Made by a program: the position numbers and the translations under genes | Shown: piece by piece, positions 52,192-63,374 of the stretch | Position numbering within the stretch: the first letter of the stretch is position 1 | How the letters are laid out: each line of letters opens with the position of its first letter | DNA from: Marchantia polymorpha subsp. ruderalis | Taxonomy: Eukaryota; Streptophyta; Marchantiopsida; Marchantiales; Marchantiaceae | Direction: 5' to 3' | Assembly (NCBI GenBank): GCA_037833965.1 | Contig: AP031354.1 | Location: forward strand, 474,001-538,000 | Length of the DNA stretch: 64,000 nucleotides | Notes under the pieces: model-generated | The model's input: only the letters and a program-made list of their open reading frames with translations | What the model was told of the DNA's origin: nothing | The model's database searches: none

Positions 52192-55100
52192 TCTACAAAG
52201 CGAAGAAAAGGCGAGGTTGGAAGAAGGCAATGGTTGGGAGCTCATGGAAGGAGTAAGAAGTAAGAAGCAAGCTCAACTCATTGTCAGTGATGGTTTCATG
52301 GAAGGACACAAGGTGAGAATTTTAATTGATCTTGAAGCAACTGAGAATTTTCTATCAAGGAGTGTTGCTATGAAGTTAGGTTTGATGTTGATGAAGGACG
52401 TGAGTGAAAAAGTTGAATTGCCAAACGGGCAAACTGAAGTGATAGAAACACTACCACGGAGTGTAGAATTATCCATAGGTAGATACAAGGAGAGCATTGA
52501 ATGGAGAGTAATTTGTTTAGCTCGATATGATGTCATCCTTGGAATGCCATGGATGGAACAATATAATCCGAAGGTAGATTGGAGAAGAAAAGTGATTACA
52601 AGTAGTGGATGGAAGATCTATGGAGATAGAATTAGATCTCAGAATAGGAATTTACCCCTCTTTGTGATGGGTACAGCATCCATTTCTAGAGATGATGTAT
52701 GTTTCCTTGGACTTATAAGAGATATTGGGTCCACGGACAAACCTTACATCCCGGAGTACTTGAATGACATTTTTATGGAGTATAAAGATGTTTTTCCAGA
52801 TGATCTACCTGCAAGATTACCACCAAAGAGGCGAGTAGATCATAAGATTGAGGTGATACCTGGAAGTACATCAACTTGCAAAGCTCCATATCGTTTGGCT
52901 CCAAACGAATTGGAAGAATGCAAAGCTCAAGTGGAGGAGATGTTGAGCAAGGGATTCATTCAGCCAACTGTTTCACCTTATGGAGCTCCAGTACTCTTTG
53001 TGAAGAAGAAGGATGGATCCATGAGACTATGTATCGATTATCGCGGGTTGAATCATCAAACGGTGAAAAACAAATATCCATTACCTCGTATGGATGATTT
53101 GTTTGATCAACTTCAAGGAGCGAAGTACTTCATCAAGCTAGATTTGAGAAGCGGCTACAATCAAATTCGAATTGCAGATGAAGATGTTCACAAGACAGCT
53201 TTTCGTACTAGGTATGGACACTTTGAGTATCTAGTGATGCCTTTTGGTCTCACTAATGCACCAGCTACATTCATGGGATTGATGAACGATATCTTTCGCC
53301 TTTATCTAGATAAATCTGTCATTGTTTTTCTAGATGATATATTGGTGTATAGTAAAACTTTGAGTGATCATAGAAGTCATTTACGAGAGGTACTTCAAGT
53401 TTTAAGAGACAATCAATTGTATGCCAAAGCTTCAAAATGTGAATTTGGCAAGTCAGAAGTAGATTACTTGGGTCATAGAGTTACAGTTACAGGAATCCAA
53501 GTGATGAATGAGAAGATAGATGCCATTCAAAAATGGATAGCACCTGAGGATCAAACTCAATTGAAGAGTTTTCTAGGGCTCACTGGATTCTATCTTAGAT
53601 TTGTGAAAGGTTTTGCTCGCTTAGCTCAGGCCTTGACTTCCATGTTAGGGAAAAGTCAAAAATGGAGATGGGGAACAACTCAAGAGTTAGCTTTTCAAGC
53701 ATTGAAAGATGCTTTGTTACACGCACCTATTCTCAAGTGATATGATCATAACCGTTCTATCAAGTTGGCCACTAACGCATCAGGTACAACAGTAGGTGGC
53801 ATACTTCAACAAGAATGGGAGGATGGATGACATCCAGTTGCTTTCTATTCTCGAAAGTTGGTGGCGGCGGAACAAAATTATCACACGACAGAACGGAAGG
53901 AGTTAGCCATTGTGTTGGCAACCAAACATTGGAAGCATTACTTGGGTGATAAGAAGTTTGTGGTGGAGACTGATCATAAACCCTTGGTTTATTTGGAAAC
54001 TCAGAAGGATCTGTCCAAACGACAAATTCGATGGGCAGAGTGGCGTCAACGCTTCAACATGAAGATTGTGTACGTGGAGAAAAAGAAGCAACTTGCAGAT
54101 GCTCTCACACGCATGCCTTGTTTGAATCATGTTGCAGAAGTGAAAACTCAGGCGGATTGGTGGAGCAAGATGTCACAAGCCACAAAGAAGGATGAAGAGA
54201 TCACTCGAGCACTACAAACTGGAAAGGCAGAAAAATCTCGAGGTTTGGCGTTTTACAATCAGCGTATATGGATTCCACAAGATCACGATTTGCGCACAAT
54301 GATTTTGGCAGAAAGTCATGATACAGCCATTGCAGGTCATGTGGGAGTGGAGAAAACCGTGGAGAGTATACAACGAGTGTACTATTGGCCCAAAATACGT
54401 GAGGATGTGGAGTCTTATGTTCGAAGTTGTGTTGTTTGTCAACAAAACAAGGCAAGTAATCAAAAACCAGCGGGTTTATTACAACCTCTTCCTATTGCCG
54501 AACAGCGGTGGGAACATGTCACCATGGATCTTGTATGTGAGTTACCAAGGACATCGTTAGGACATGATTCAGTGGTGGTTTTTGTGGACAAATTGAGCAA
54601 GATGATTCACATCAGGCCAACCACAAAAACAGTAACAGCTCCACAACTAGCTCAATTGTATCTAGATGCAGTTTTTGTGAATCATGGCTTAAGCAAAGTG
54701 TTAATCACGGACAGAGTTACTCACTACACTAGTTTATTTTGGAAAACTTTGTTTAGTTTTTTCAAAACAAAACTAGCAATGTCAACGGCCTATCACCCTC
54801 AAACAGATGGACAAACTGACAGGGCAAATAGAACCATAGAGGATATGCTACGAGCATTCACATTAGAAGAGCAAGAAGAGTGGGACAACCTTTTGCCACT
54901 TGTGGAATTTGCATATAACAATTCTGTTAATGCATCCACAAAAGTGTCTCCATTTTATCTTATGTATGGAGCTCATCCTATAACTCATTCAAGTTTGATG
55001 AGACTTCCCAGAGGAGAGGAGTTTTCAACCAAAGTTGTAGCAGTCAACGAATTTGTGGAGCATATTCACCGAGGACTACATCAGGCCAAGGAGAAGTTGG

Positions 55101-55606
55101 TGATAGCTCAAAATCGGCAAAAGCAGCATGCCGATGCTCATCGTAGAGAAGTGGTTTTTGAGGTTGGAGATCATGTTTGGTTATCTACAACGAATTTGTC
55201 TCTTCTAGGAACACCAAAGTTGAACCCTAGGTTCTTTGGTCCATTTTTTATTTTGAAGCGTGTTGGTGAAGTGTCATACAAGTTGGAACTTCCGTCACAT
55301 ATGAAAATACAACCAGTATTTCATGTGTCACGATTGCAAAAACATGTACCACGACCAAAACAATTCACCAATCAACTAGCACCACCTCCTCTTCCAACCT
55401 TGATAGCAGATCATGAGGAGTTTGAGGTAGAAAAGATACTCAAGAAACGTATTCGAGGTCATAAATATCCCAAAGTAGAGTATTTGATTCAATGGAAAGG
55501 CTATCCATCGTATGAATCAACTTGGAAACCAGCTAAAAATTTAGCAAATGCACCTTTGATAGTTCAGGAGTTTGAACGTATGTGCAACGAGGACGTTGCA
55601 TCTTAA
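52154..55606 (+). pseudogene. pol: pol, copy 1: PR-RT-RNaseH-IN-chromodomain, inactive
   Basis: The protease active site is changed (IDLEATENF; the family norm is D-S/T-G-A). The reverse transcriptase is well kept ([18 protein letters not shown]). A TGA at 53738-53740 separates RT from RNase H, whose first catalytic Asp is Asn here (LATNASG). A second TGA at 53828-53830 replaces Trp. Integrase has the HHCC finger and the DDE core, but the catalytic Glu is Asp (GQTDRAN). A C-terminal chromodomain follows ([20 protein letters not shown]). A 7-bp tandem duplication (GTAAGAA) near 52,255 puts the start of pol in the gag frame. Longest clean pieces: 52217-53740 and 53858-55606. Confidence 0.93.
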
Positions 55607-55619
55607 AAGGAGGGAGGTT
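55605..55619 (+). other. Polypurine tract, copy 1
   Basis: AAAAGGAGGGAGGTT directly precedes the 3' LTR and overlaps the pol stop codon by two bases. Confidence 0.85.
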
Positions 55620-56039
55620 TGTAACCATCTTTAGTTAGTTAGAACTAAAGTAGAGGTTACTCTAAATATTGATGTACATACTTTAGTGTAGACTAGAGCT
55701 ATCTGCCACGTCAGCAATCCGCGCACTTGGTAGGTACATAGTGGATGTGTTAGTTGACAGTGCCACATCAGCAATCCGTGTGCTTGTAGGTAAGGATTGA
55801 GTGTGTTAGTTAGTGTGTTAATTGGGTGCGCCACGTCAGCGATCCGTGTGCTTGTTAGGGTTATTCGCCACGTCATCCATCCACTAGGAGTGGGATGGAT
55901 GGTGGGGATTAGATCTTATCTCCTTGTACTTGTTGGTGAGAGCTATATAAGGGAGAGGAGAACCATTGTTGGGATCTCTCATCTTCAGAGTTTACGTTTC
56001 TATCTTCGGGTGAGCTTCTCTCTAAACCCTAGTGTTACA
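55620..56039 (+). repeat. 3' LTR of copy 1
   Basis: 420 bp, TGTAAC...GTTACA. It contains four related motifs around GCCACGTCAGCGATCCGTG (one with CACATCAG, one ending CACGTCATCC), then a TATA box and an AAACCCTAG box close to the 3' end. Confidence 0.95.
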
Positions 56040-56226
56040 GCTTGTTATGGTTATTTGCCACATCAACCATCTTTTAGGAGTGGTATGAATAATGAAGATA
56101 AGATCTTCTTTCCTTGTACTTGTTTTCAAGAGCTATATAAAGAAGAGAGTAGAATCATCGTTTGTATCCCTCATCTTCAGAGTCTATGTTTTCATCTTCG
56201 AGCGAACTTCTCTCTAGAAGTTGTAT
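56040..56226 (+). mobile_element. Right part of the older, split LTR
   Basis: It continues the LTR from where 50028 leaves off: GCTTGTTATGGTTATTTGCC aligns with GCTTGTTAGGGTTATTCGCC in the young LTR. It follows it through the TATA region (GCTATATAAAG) to TTCTCTCTAGAAG. The terminal GTTACA is not preserved. No primer-binding site follows, so a solo LTR is likely. Confidence 0.85.
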
Positions 56227-57362
56227 GATCGTTCTCAAACAAGTCTTGTCGAGGTTGCGGACGCAGATCAAGATTGATAATTTTTTGTCACGAGCGCAAA
56301 ACATTCTTTAGCTCAAGATCAAGAGTTGGAGCAAAATTGGTTGATATAGTTAGTGAGTATATGTGATTGTGCACAAATAGCAAACAAAATTTGAGTGAGA
56401 GCAAGACGAAACCGCAAGTACGATGTACGCGGAGAATCTATAATGAACTAGCAATAGATGGCAGACGGTTGGAAACTGTCAAATTTAACCAACTTCGAGC
56501 AATTGTCGAACATGCCTCCAAATCTTTTCTAAATTCACCTTTCGTGCCAAACATGTGCAAATCTAATTTACCTTGCCGAACCTAAACCTTGAAAGAACTA
56601 AGAGGACAAATTACAATTGACTACCGTTGTTGAACGTTGATCACGATTAACAATCAGAACATTGTCTACTATGACTTAGAAATTTTTTGTATTTACTATT
56701 TTTAGCGTTGGTCTAGGATTAGGGATCGAAAGGTATATAGTCGGAAAAGACTTGAAGAACATTCAATTCTTTGAGTTGAGCTTGTAGTTTAGTGGGTTGG
56801 CTATGGTGCCCGTAAGCATTGACCTAGATTCTCTAGTAAGTGGATTGGACTCAACTTTTGTGTGACGTTTGTGTATTGAATCAGTGGGGTTAATACAATT
56901 GTGATTTCACTTCAAGAACTCACAAGGAATTGAAAATTTGATTTGGTCACGGAAAATTGCAATGAGTATGGAAGTATATGGAACTAAGCAATAGAACTGA
57001 GAGACGCGGGGCTGCGGTGTGGTGAGTGGATTAGATAGACATGCGTGCCTACCTGGTCAAAGGTTATAAATTATTTGTAGTGAGAATTGAGACATCAACA
57101 TCACATGTTGTAGACGCGGAGACATCATCTAATGCAATGATGTGAATGACTACTTCGGTGATGAGATCTCCATTGTTTTCAGCCACGAAGCTAATGGCCT
57201 CCCGGTTTGATTTGGCTTGTGTATTTTGTGTAGCAGTCACGTTGGGTGAAAGTGGGAGTGTCATTGTTACAATTGCCAATATATGTGAGGATATGTTTTG
57301 AGAACAACCCTCAACGTCTAGAATTTAGGGATGAGGCGACTAGGTAGGCGGCATCGGCAAGG
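56227..57362. other. Spacer between the old LTR and the retropepsin-like frame
   Basis: No gene recognised. Short open frames only. The sequence may be the decayed 5' part of the element that carries the retropepsin-like frame. Confidence 0.4.
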
Positions 57363-58055
57363 ATGGAGTTATTACGAGCCCGGCCAGCCATTGATCGTGA
57401 GAGTATTGTTTCTAGTGTGTGTATGGTGGACAATCAAAATGATTTGTTTCGCTTGATGAGTTCTACAAGACACGTGTATGTCCCAACGAGAGTTTTGCTT
57501 GAGTCTTGTTCACAGCCCTTGATGTTAAGCAAGGAACCTTGCATTAGTTTGGGAATTCGGAGATTCGAGTTGGAAACTTGTCCATTCAAGATCCAAACAT
57601 CACTTGCCGGTGCTAGTGATAGGTCATACTTCATGACTAAGGAGAGCGTATCAGTGCAGTTGAGGCATGATGACGCACGTGATAGCTCGTGGCTTGAAGT
57701 TTGCGCTGTGGTTACGTCAGCGGAATTGTATGATGTGCTTGTTGGAGGAGCAGTCTTGTATCCGATGGATTTTCAGATGGACTATTGGATAGAGAGAGCT
57801 GCCTATCACCGTGGTTGGCAGTCAAGGGATGGATGTATGAGCGAGCTACCTGTGCGATTTACTTCTGGAGCTCAACCGCTTGAATCTTCCTCTACGATAT
57901 TGCCATCCGTTGCGGATTTTAGCGGAGTGCTTGCATGGCCCGACGACTTGCTAAAGGGCAACATGTCGGCTGATTACACTCCAATCTATGAGGATGTGAA
58001 GGAGATTGTGAGCTTTGCGGCGGCGGTGTCCTCTTCCTTGAAAGTTCTACTCTAG
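57363..58055 (+). CDS. Retropepsin-like open frame from a different element (probably decayed)
   Basis: 230 codons open. The fold order resembles a retroviral-type aspartic protease: VLLESCSQPLML occupies the place of the LLDSGA-type active site. Next comes a flap-like region with SLAGASDRSYFMTKE, then AELYDVLVGGAVLYPMDFQM, like the IL/VLG segment after the second half of the fold. The active-site Asp and Gly are replaced by Glu and Cys, so catalysis is unlikely. I have an impression of similar frames in moss repeats but cannot check it. It is not part of the chromovirus copies on either side. The start codon at 57363 is only the first ATG in the open frame. Confidence 0.5.
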   Translation: MELLRARPAIDRESIVSSVCMVDNQNDLFRLMSSTRHVYVPTRVLLESCSQPLMLSKEPCISLGIRRFELETCPFKIQTSLAGASDRSYFMTKESVSVQLRHDDARDSSWLEVCAVVTSAELYDVLVGGAVLYPMDFQMDYWIERAAYHRGWQSRDGCMSELPVRFTSGAQPLESSSTILPSVADFSGVLAWPDDLLKGNMSADYTPIYEDVKEIVSFAAAVSSSLKVLL

Positions 58056-58328
58056 CGTTCTTGCCATGAGTTGCAGTTGGAGGCAAATAGGTTTGTGAAA
58101 AAGGCTTGAAGTGAAGCTTCTTACCTGAGGAGATAGAGACATCTCAAGGTGTTTAGTCTTTTTGTGATCCTAGTGCGCTATCTCCATTGGTTACTACACC
58201 GATTGCATGGAAGTATTCCTTACAGAGAGTGTGTGTGTGTGTGTGTGTGTGTTAGATCATTTGGATGTGATTAGCACAGGTCTAACAACAATGTTGGAGT
58301 CATGTATTCTTGTACGCATATACTTGTA
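58056..58328. other. Short spacer before copy 2
   Basis: It contains the GT microsatellite at 58229-58252 and no gene. The five bases next to the element are TTGTA (58324-58328). The matching target duplication would lie beyond the window. Confidence 0.5.
58229..58252. repeat. (GT)12 microsatellite
   Basis: Twelve uninterrupted GT units. Confidence 0.95.
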
Positions 58329-58748
58329 TGTAACACTAGGGTTTAGAGAGAAATTCACTCGAAGATAGAAACGTAAACTCTGAAGATGAGAGATCCCAAC
58401 AATGGTTCTCCTCTCCCTTATATAGCTCTCACCAACAAGTACAAGGTGATAAGATCTAATCCCCACCATCCATACCACTCATAGTGGATGGATGACGTGG
58501 CGAATAACCCTAACAAGCACACGGATCGCTGACGTGGCGCACCCAACTAACACACTAACTAACACACTCAATCCTTACCTACAAGCACACGGATTGCTGA
58601 CGTGGCACTGTCAACTAACACATCCACTCTGTACCTACCAAGTGCGTGGATCGCTGACGTGGCAGCTATGACTAGTGCACACTAAAGTATATACATCAAT
58701 ATTCAGAGTAACCTCTACTTTAGTTCTAACTAACTAAAGATGGTTACA
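58329..58748 (-). repeat. 3' LTR of copy 2
   Basis: 420 bp, the same length as the 3' LTR of copy 1, with TGTAAC/GTTACA ends. It carries four CACGTCA-containing repeats upstream of GCTATATAAGGG. Confidence 0.95.
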
Positions 58749-58763
58749 AACCTCCCTCCTTTT
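58749..58763 (-). other. Polypurine tract, copy 2
   Basis: On the minus strand it reads AAAAGGAGGGAGGTT, identical to copy 1, directly before the 3' LTR. Confidence 0.85.
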
Positions 58764-61700
58764 AAGATGCAACGTCCTCGTTGCACATACGTTCAAACTC
58801 CTGAACTATCAAAGGTGCATTTGCTAAATTTTTAGCTGGTTCCCAAGTTGATTCATACGATGGATAGCCTTTCCATTGAATCAAATACTCTACTTTGGGA
58901 TATTTATGACCTCGAATACGTTTCTTGAGTATCTTTTCTACCTCAAACTCCTCATGATCTGCTATCAAGGTTGGAAGAGGAGGTGGTGCTGGTTGGTTGG
59001 TGAATTGTTTTGGTCGTGGTACATGTTTTCGCAATCGTGACACATGAACTACTGGATGTATTTTCATATGTGACGAAAGTTCCAACTTGTATGACACTTC
59101 ACCAACACGCTTCAAAACCAAAAATGGACCAATGAACCTAGGGTTTAACTTTGGTGTTCCTACAAGAGACAAATTCGTTGTAGATAACCAAACATGATCT
59201 CCAACCTCAAAAATCACTTCTCTACGATGAGCATCGGCATGCTGCTTTTGCCGATTTTGAGCTATCACCAACTTCTCCTTGGCCTGATGTAGTCCTCGGT
59301 GAATATGCTCCACGAATTCGTTGACTGCTGCAACTTTGGTCGAAAACTCCTCTCCTTTCGGAAGTCTCATCAAACTTGAAGGAGTTATCGGATGAGCTCC
59401 ATACATAAGAAAAAATGGAGACACTTTTGTGGATGCATTAACAGAATTGTTATATGCAAATTCCACAAGTGGCAAAAGGTTGTCCCACTCTTCTTGCTCT
59501 TCTAATGTGAATGCTCGTAGCATATCCTCTATGGTTCTATTTGCCCTCTCAGTTTGTCCATCAGTTTGAGGGTGATAGGCCGTTGACATTGCTAGTTTTG
59601 TTTTGAAAAAACTAAACAAAGTTTTCCAAAATAAACTAGTGAAGTGAGTACCTCTATCCGTGATTAACACTTTGCTTAAGCCATGATTCACAAAAACTGC
59701 ATTTAGATACAATTGAGCTAGTTGTGGAGCTGTTACCAGTTTTTGTGGTTGGCCTGATGTGAATCATCTTGCTCAATTTGTCCACAAAAACCACCACTGA
59801 ATCATGTCCTAACGAAGTCCTTGGTAACTCACATACAAGATCCATGGTGACATGTTCCCACCGCTGTTCGGGAATAGAAAGAGGTTGTAATAAACCCGCT
59901 GGTTTTTGATTACTTGCCTTGTTTTGTTGACAAGCAACACAACTTCGAACGTAAGACTCCACATCCTCACGTATTTTGGGCCAATAGTACACTCGTTGTA
60001 TACTCTCCACGGTTTTCTCCACTCCCACATGACCTGCAATGGCTGTATCATGACTTTCTGCCAAAATCATTGTGTGCAAATCGTGATCTTGTGGAATCCA
60101 TATACGCTGATTGTAAAACGCCAAACCTCGAGATTTCTCTGCCTTTCCAGTTTGTAGTGCTCGAGTGATCTCTTCATCCTCCTTTGTGGCTTGTGACATC
60201 TTGCTCCACCAATCCGCCTGAATTTTCACTTCTGAAACATGATTCAAACAAGGCATGCGTGTGAGAGCATCTGCAAGCTGCTTCTTTCCCTCCACGTACA
60301 CAATCTTCATGTTGAAGCGTTGACGCCACTCTGCCCATCGAATTTGTTGTTTGGACAGATCCTTCTGAGTTTCCAAATAAACCAAGGGTTTATGATCAGT
60401 CTCCACCACAAACTCCTTATCACGCAAATAATGCTTCCAATGTTTGGTTGCCAACACGATATCTAACTCCTCCCGTTCTGTCGTGTGATAATTTTGTTCC
60501 GCCGCCACCAACTTTCAAGAATAGAAAGCAACTGGATGCCATACATCCTCCCATTCTTGTTGAAGTATGCCACCTACTGTTGTACCTGATGCGTCAGTTG
60601 CCAACTTGATAGAACGGTTAGGATCATATCACTTGAGAATAGGTGCGTGTAACAAAGCATCTTTAAATGCTTGAAAAGTTAACTCTTGAGCTGTTCCCCA
60701 TCTCCACTTCTGACCTTTCCCTAACATGGAAGTCAAGGCCTGAGCTAGTCGAGCAAAACCTTTCACAAATCTACGATAGAATCCAGTGAGCCCTAGAAAA
60801 CTCTTCAATTGAGTTTGATCCTCAGGTGCTATCCATTTTTGAATGGTATCTATCTTCTCACTCATCACTTGGATTCCTGTAGCTGTAACTCTATGACCCA
60901 AGTAATCTACTTCTGACTTGCCAAATTCACATTTTGAAGCTTTGGCATACAATTGATTGTCTCTTAAAACTTGAAGTACCTCTCGTAAATGACTTCTATG
61001 ATCACTCAAAGTTTTGCTATACACCAATATATCATCTAGAAAAACAATGACAGATTTATCTAGATAAGGACGAAAGATATCGTTCATCAATCCCATGAAT
61101 GTAGCTGGTGCATTAGTGAGACCAAAAGGCATCACCAGATACTCAAAGTGTCCATACCTAGTACGAAAAGCTGTCTTGTGAACATCTTCATCTGCAATTC
61201 GAATTTGATTGTAGCCGCTTCTCAAATCTAGCTTGGTGAAGTACTTCGCTCCTTGAAGTTGATCAAACAAATCATCCATACGAGGTAATGGATATTTGTT
61301 TTTCACCGTTTGCTGATTCAACCCGCGATAATCGATACATAGTCTCATGGATCCATCCTTCTTCTTCACAAAGAGTACTGGAGCTCCATAAGGTGAAACA
61401 CTTGGCTGAATGAATCCCTTGCTCAACATCTCCTCCACTTGAGCTTTGCATTCTTCCAATTCGTTTGGAGCCAAACGATATGGAGCTTTGCAAGTCGGTG
61501 TACTTCCAGGTATCACCTCAATCTTGTGATCAACTCGCCTCTTTGGTGGTAATCCTGCAGGTAGATCATCTGGAAAAACATCTTTATACTCCATAAAAAT
61601 GTCGTTCAAGGACTCAGGGATGTAAGGTTTGTCCGTGGACCCAATATCTCTTATAAGTCCAAGGAAACATACATCATCTCTAGAAATGGATGCTGTACCC

Positions 61701-62214
61701 ATCACAAAGAGGGGTAAATTCCTATTCTGAGATCTAATTCTATCTCCATAGATCTTCCATCCACTACTTGTAATCACTTTTCTTCTCCAATCTACCTTCG
61801 GATTATATTGTTCCATCCATGGCATTCCAAGGATGACATCATACCGAGCTAAACGAATTACTCTCCATTCAATGCTCTCCTTGTATCTACCTATGGATAA
61901 TTCTACACTCCGTGGTAGTGTTTCTATCACTTCAGTTTGCCCGTTTGGCAATTCAACTTCTTCACTCACGTCCTTCATCAACATCAAACCTAACTTCATA
62001 GCAACACTCCTTGATAGAAAATTCTCAGTTGCTCCAGGATCAATTAAAACTCTCACCTTGTGTCCTTCCATGAAACCATAAGTGACAATGAGTTGAGCTT
62101 GCTTCTTACTCCTTCCATGAGCTCCCAACCATTGCTTTCTTCCAACCTCGCCTTTTCTTCGCTTTGTAGAACCAGTAAGGCCGCAAGGCAAGATTACTGG
62201 TGATCTTCGTTTCC
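58762..62214 (-). pseudogene. pol: pol, copy 2: PR-RT-RNaseH-IN-chromodomain, broken
   Basis: Better preserved than copy 1. The clean protease-RT piece is 62191-60629, with IDPGATENF at the protease site and FLDDILVYS in RT. A TGA at 60631-60629 matches the one in copy 1. A second TGA at 60517-60515 replaces Arg (CGA in copy 1). RNase H keeps its first Asp (LATDASG). Integrase keeps D, D and E (GQTERAN), but an extra base near 59,737 breaks its frame. The remainder, with the chromodomain ([20 protein letters not shown]), is open from 59712 to 58762. Pol lies in the -1 frame relative to gag. Confidence 0.93.
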
Positions 62215-62215
62215 C
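62171..62215 (-). promoter_or_regulatory. Candidate -1 ribosomal frameshift signal between gag and pol
   Basis: Reading the minus strand, G GGA AAC (62215-62209) is positioned exactly as X XXY YYZ in the gag frame (codons GGA AAC). After a 7-base spacer, arms ACCAGTAA (62201-62194) and TTACTGGT (62178-62171) form a perfect 8-bp stem. The gag stop codon TAA lies in the 5' arm. The -1 frame from the heptamer runs without a stop into pol. Confidence 0.75.
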
Positions 62216-63357
62216 GAAACTGCTTCCTCCACCTCTTCATACTCTATCCCCTCCATATTGTTGAACGGTCGTCGCTGCATGGGCCGTCCTCCTTGTTGTG
62301 TCGGCCGAACTCGACAAAACTTGGCTATGTGACCCATTCGTCCACATGCATAGCATTGGCGATTGTCACGAAATCCAGCTCCTCCTTGAACCATTCCATT
62401 ATTTGCATAACCTTCTTGCAAATTTGGAACTCCTGGTCGCCTAATCTCACCTCCAAATCTTGGTGGTGGTCCTCTTGTTGGTGCAAAACCTTCTCTACGT
62501 CGAAGGTTTCCCAACTCCATCGGTGTTGGACCAGATGGATCTCTAAAATTGCTCATTGGCTCACCGTGTGTGACACCAAAAGCACCTGAAATTCGTTGAG
62601 CAATTGCGATTGCTTCATTCACAGTAGATGGATTGCTTACCATCACCTCCTTTCGAATTCGATCTTTCAAGCCTCGTTTGAACACGTCCAAGGCTTCAGC
62701 TCCACTCATATCCATGATAGATACTTGAAGATCACGAAATTCTTCAATGTATTCATGAATACCTCCTTTTTGCTTCAGATCCCACAACCTCATTCTTGCA
62801 GTTTGAAGAGAATCCACCGTTTGAAAATTTTGCAGAAGTCCTTCCTGCATTCCACTCCACGAAATGGTAGCACCTCGTTCTGAAAGCATTCTCTCCCATG
62901 TTGTGTACCATGTGAGAGCCTTATCCGTAAGATAAGATCTCATGAACATTCCTGCAATATAATCAGAAACATGAAAATGGGATAAATGAATATTCATCCT
63001 CATAATCCATCCCTCTAACACTCCCATTGCTCTACTTCCTTTGTAAGCTTTCACCTTACAGGATTTTCCCATTCGAAGCAAAAGATTTGCTTGATCTTCA
63101 ATCTCTTGAATACGTCTCCTATTTGCCTCTGCTGCATCAATAGGAGTTGGTTCTGGCTGAACTTGGGAAGCTTGAACTTGAGGTTCAACTTTCATCTCTC
63201 CAACTCTCTCTCTCTCTACTTTCTCACTCTCTAATGCAAAAATTTTATCTTCCATTGCTTGCTGCTTGGTATGCCCATCTACAATTGCTTTTCTCAACTC
63301 CTTCATCTCTGCCATGATTGCATTGAGAACCTCACCCATATCAATTGATGTTCCCAT
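62194..63357 (-). CDS. gag: Gag polyprotein of copy 2
   Basis: Intact 387-residue open frame. A charged coiled N-terminus (to about residue 60) is followed by a short Pro/Gln linker. The retrotransposon gag (capsid-like) domain spans about 95-240 ([25 protein letters not shown]). An Arg/Gly-rich region and one CCHC knuckle, [14 protein letters not shown], follow near residue 340. Gag forms the particle that packages element RNA. The start ATG is followed by [13 protein letters not shown] and is conserved in copy 1. No lesion is seen, so this frame could still be expressed if the LTR is active. Confidence 0.92.
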   Translation of the reverse strand: MGTSIDMGEVLNAIMAEMKELRKAIVDGHTKQQAMEDKIFALESEKVERERVGEMKVEPQVQASQVQPEPTPIDAAEANRRRIQEIEDQANLLLRMGKSCKVKAYKGSRAMGVLEGWIMRMNIHLSHFHVSDYIAGMFMRSYLTDKALTWYTTWERMLSERGATISWSGMQEGLLQNFQTVDSLQTARMRLWDLKQKGGIHEYIEEFRDLQVSIMDMSGAEALDVFKRGLKDRIRKEVMVSNPSTVNEAIAIAQRISGAFGVTHGEPMSNFRDPSGPTPMELGNLRRREGFAPTRGPPPRFGGEIRRPGVPNLQEGYANNGMVQGGAGFRDNRQCYACGRMGHIAKFCRVRPTQQGGRPMQRRPFNNMEGIEYEEVEEAVSGNEDHQ

Positions 63358-63374
63358 GCTTTTTCACACTCCCT

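Larger units (their letters stand above)
50029..56039 (+). mobile_element. Ty3/gypsy chromovirus, copy 1 (nested, inactive)
   Basis: A complete LTR-to-LTR element. It has a 5' LTR (50029-50391), a Met-tRNA primer site, a leader with two small open frames, broken gag, broken pol in the order PR-RT-RNaseH-IN-chromodomain, a polypurine tract (55605-55619) and a 3' LTR (55620-56039). LTRs begin TGTAAC and end GTTACA. Flanks TCTTG (50024-50028) and GCTTG (56040-56044) fit a 5-bp target duplication with one later change. The two LTRs differ by roughly a dozen substitutions plus a 57-bp gap, so the insertion is not very recent. Confidence 0.95.

Noticed and set aside
52154..52300. Stop-codon readthrough at gag TAA as the gag-pol mechanism in copy 1, where gag and pol appear to share a frame
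   Set aside because: The shared frame is due to a 7-bp GTAAGAA duplication in copy 1. Without it pol is in the -1 frame, as in copy 2, and that frame is open through the junction in both.
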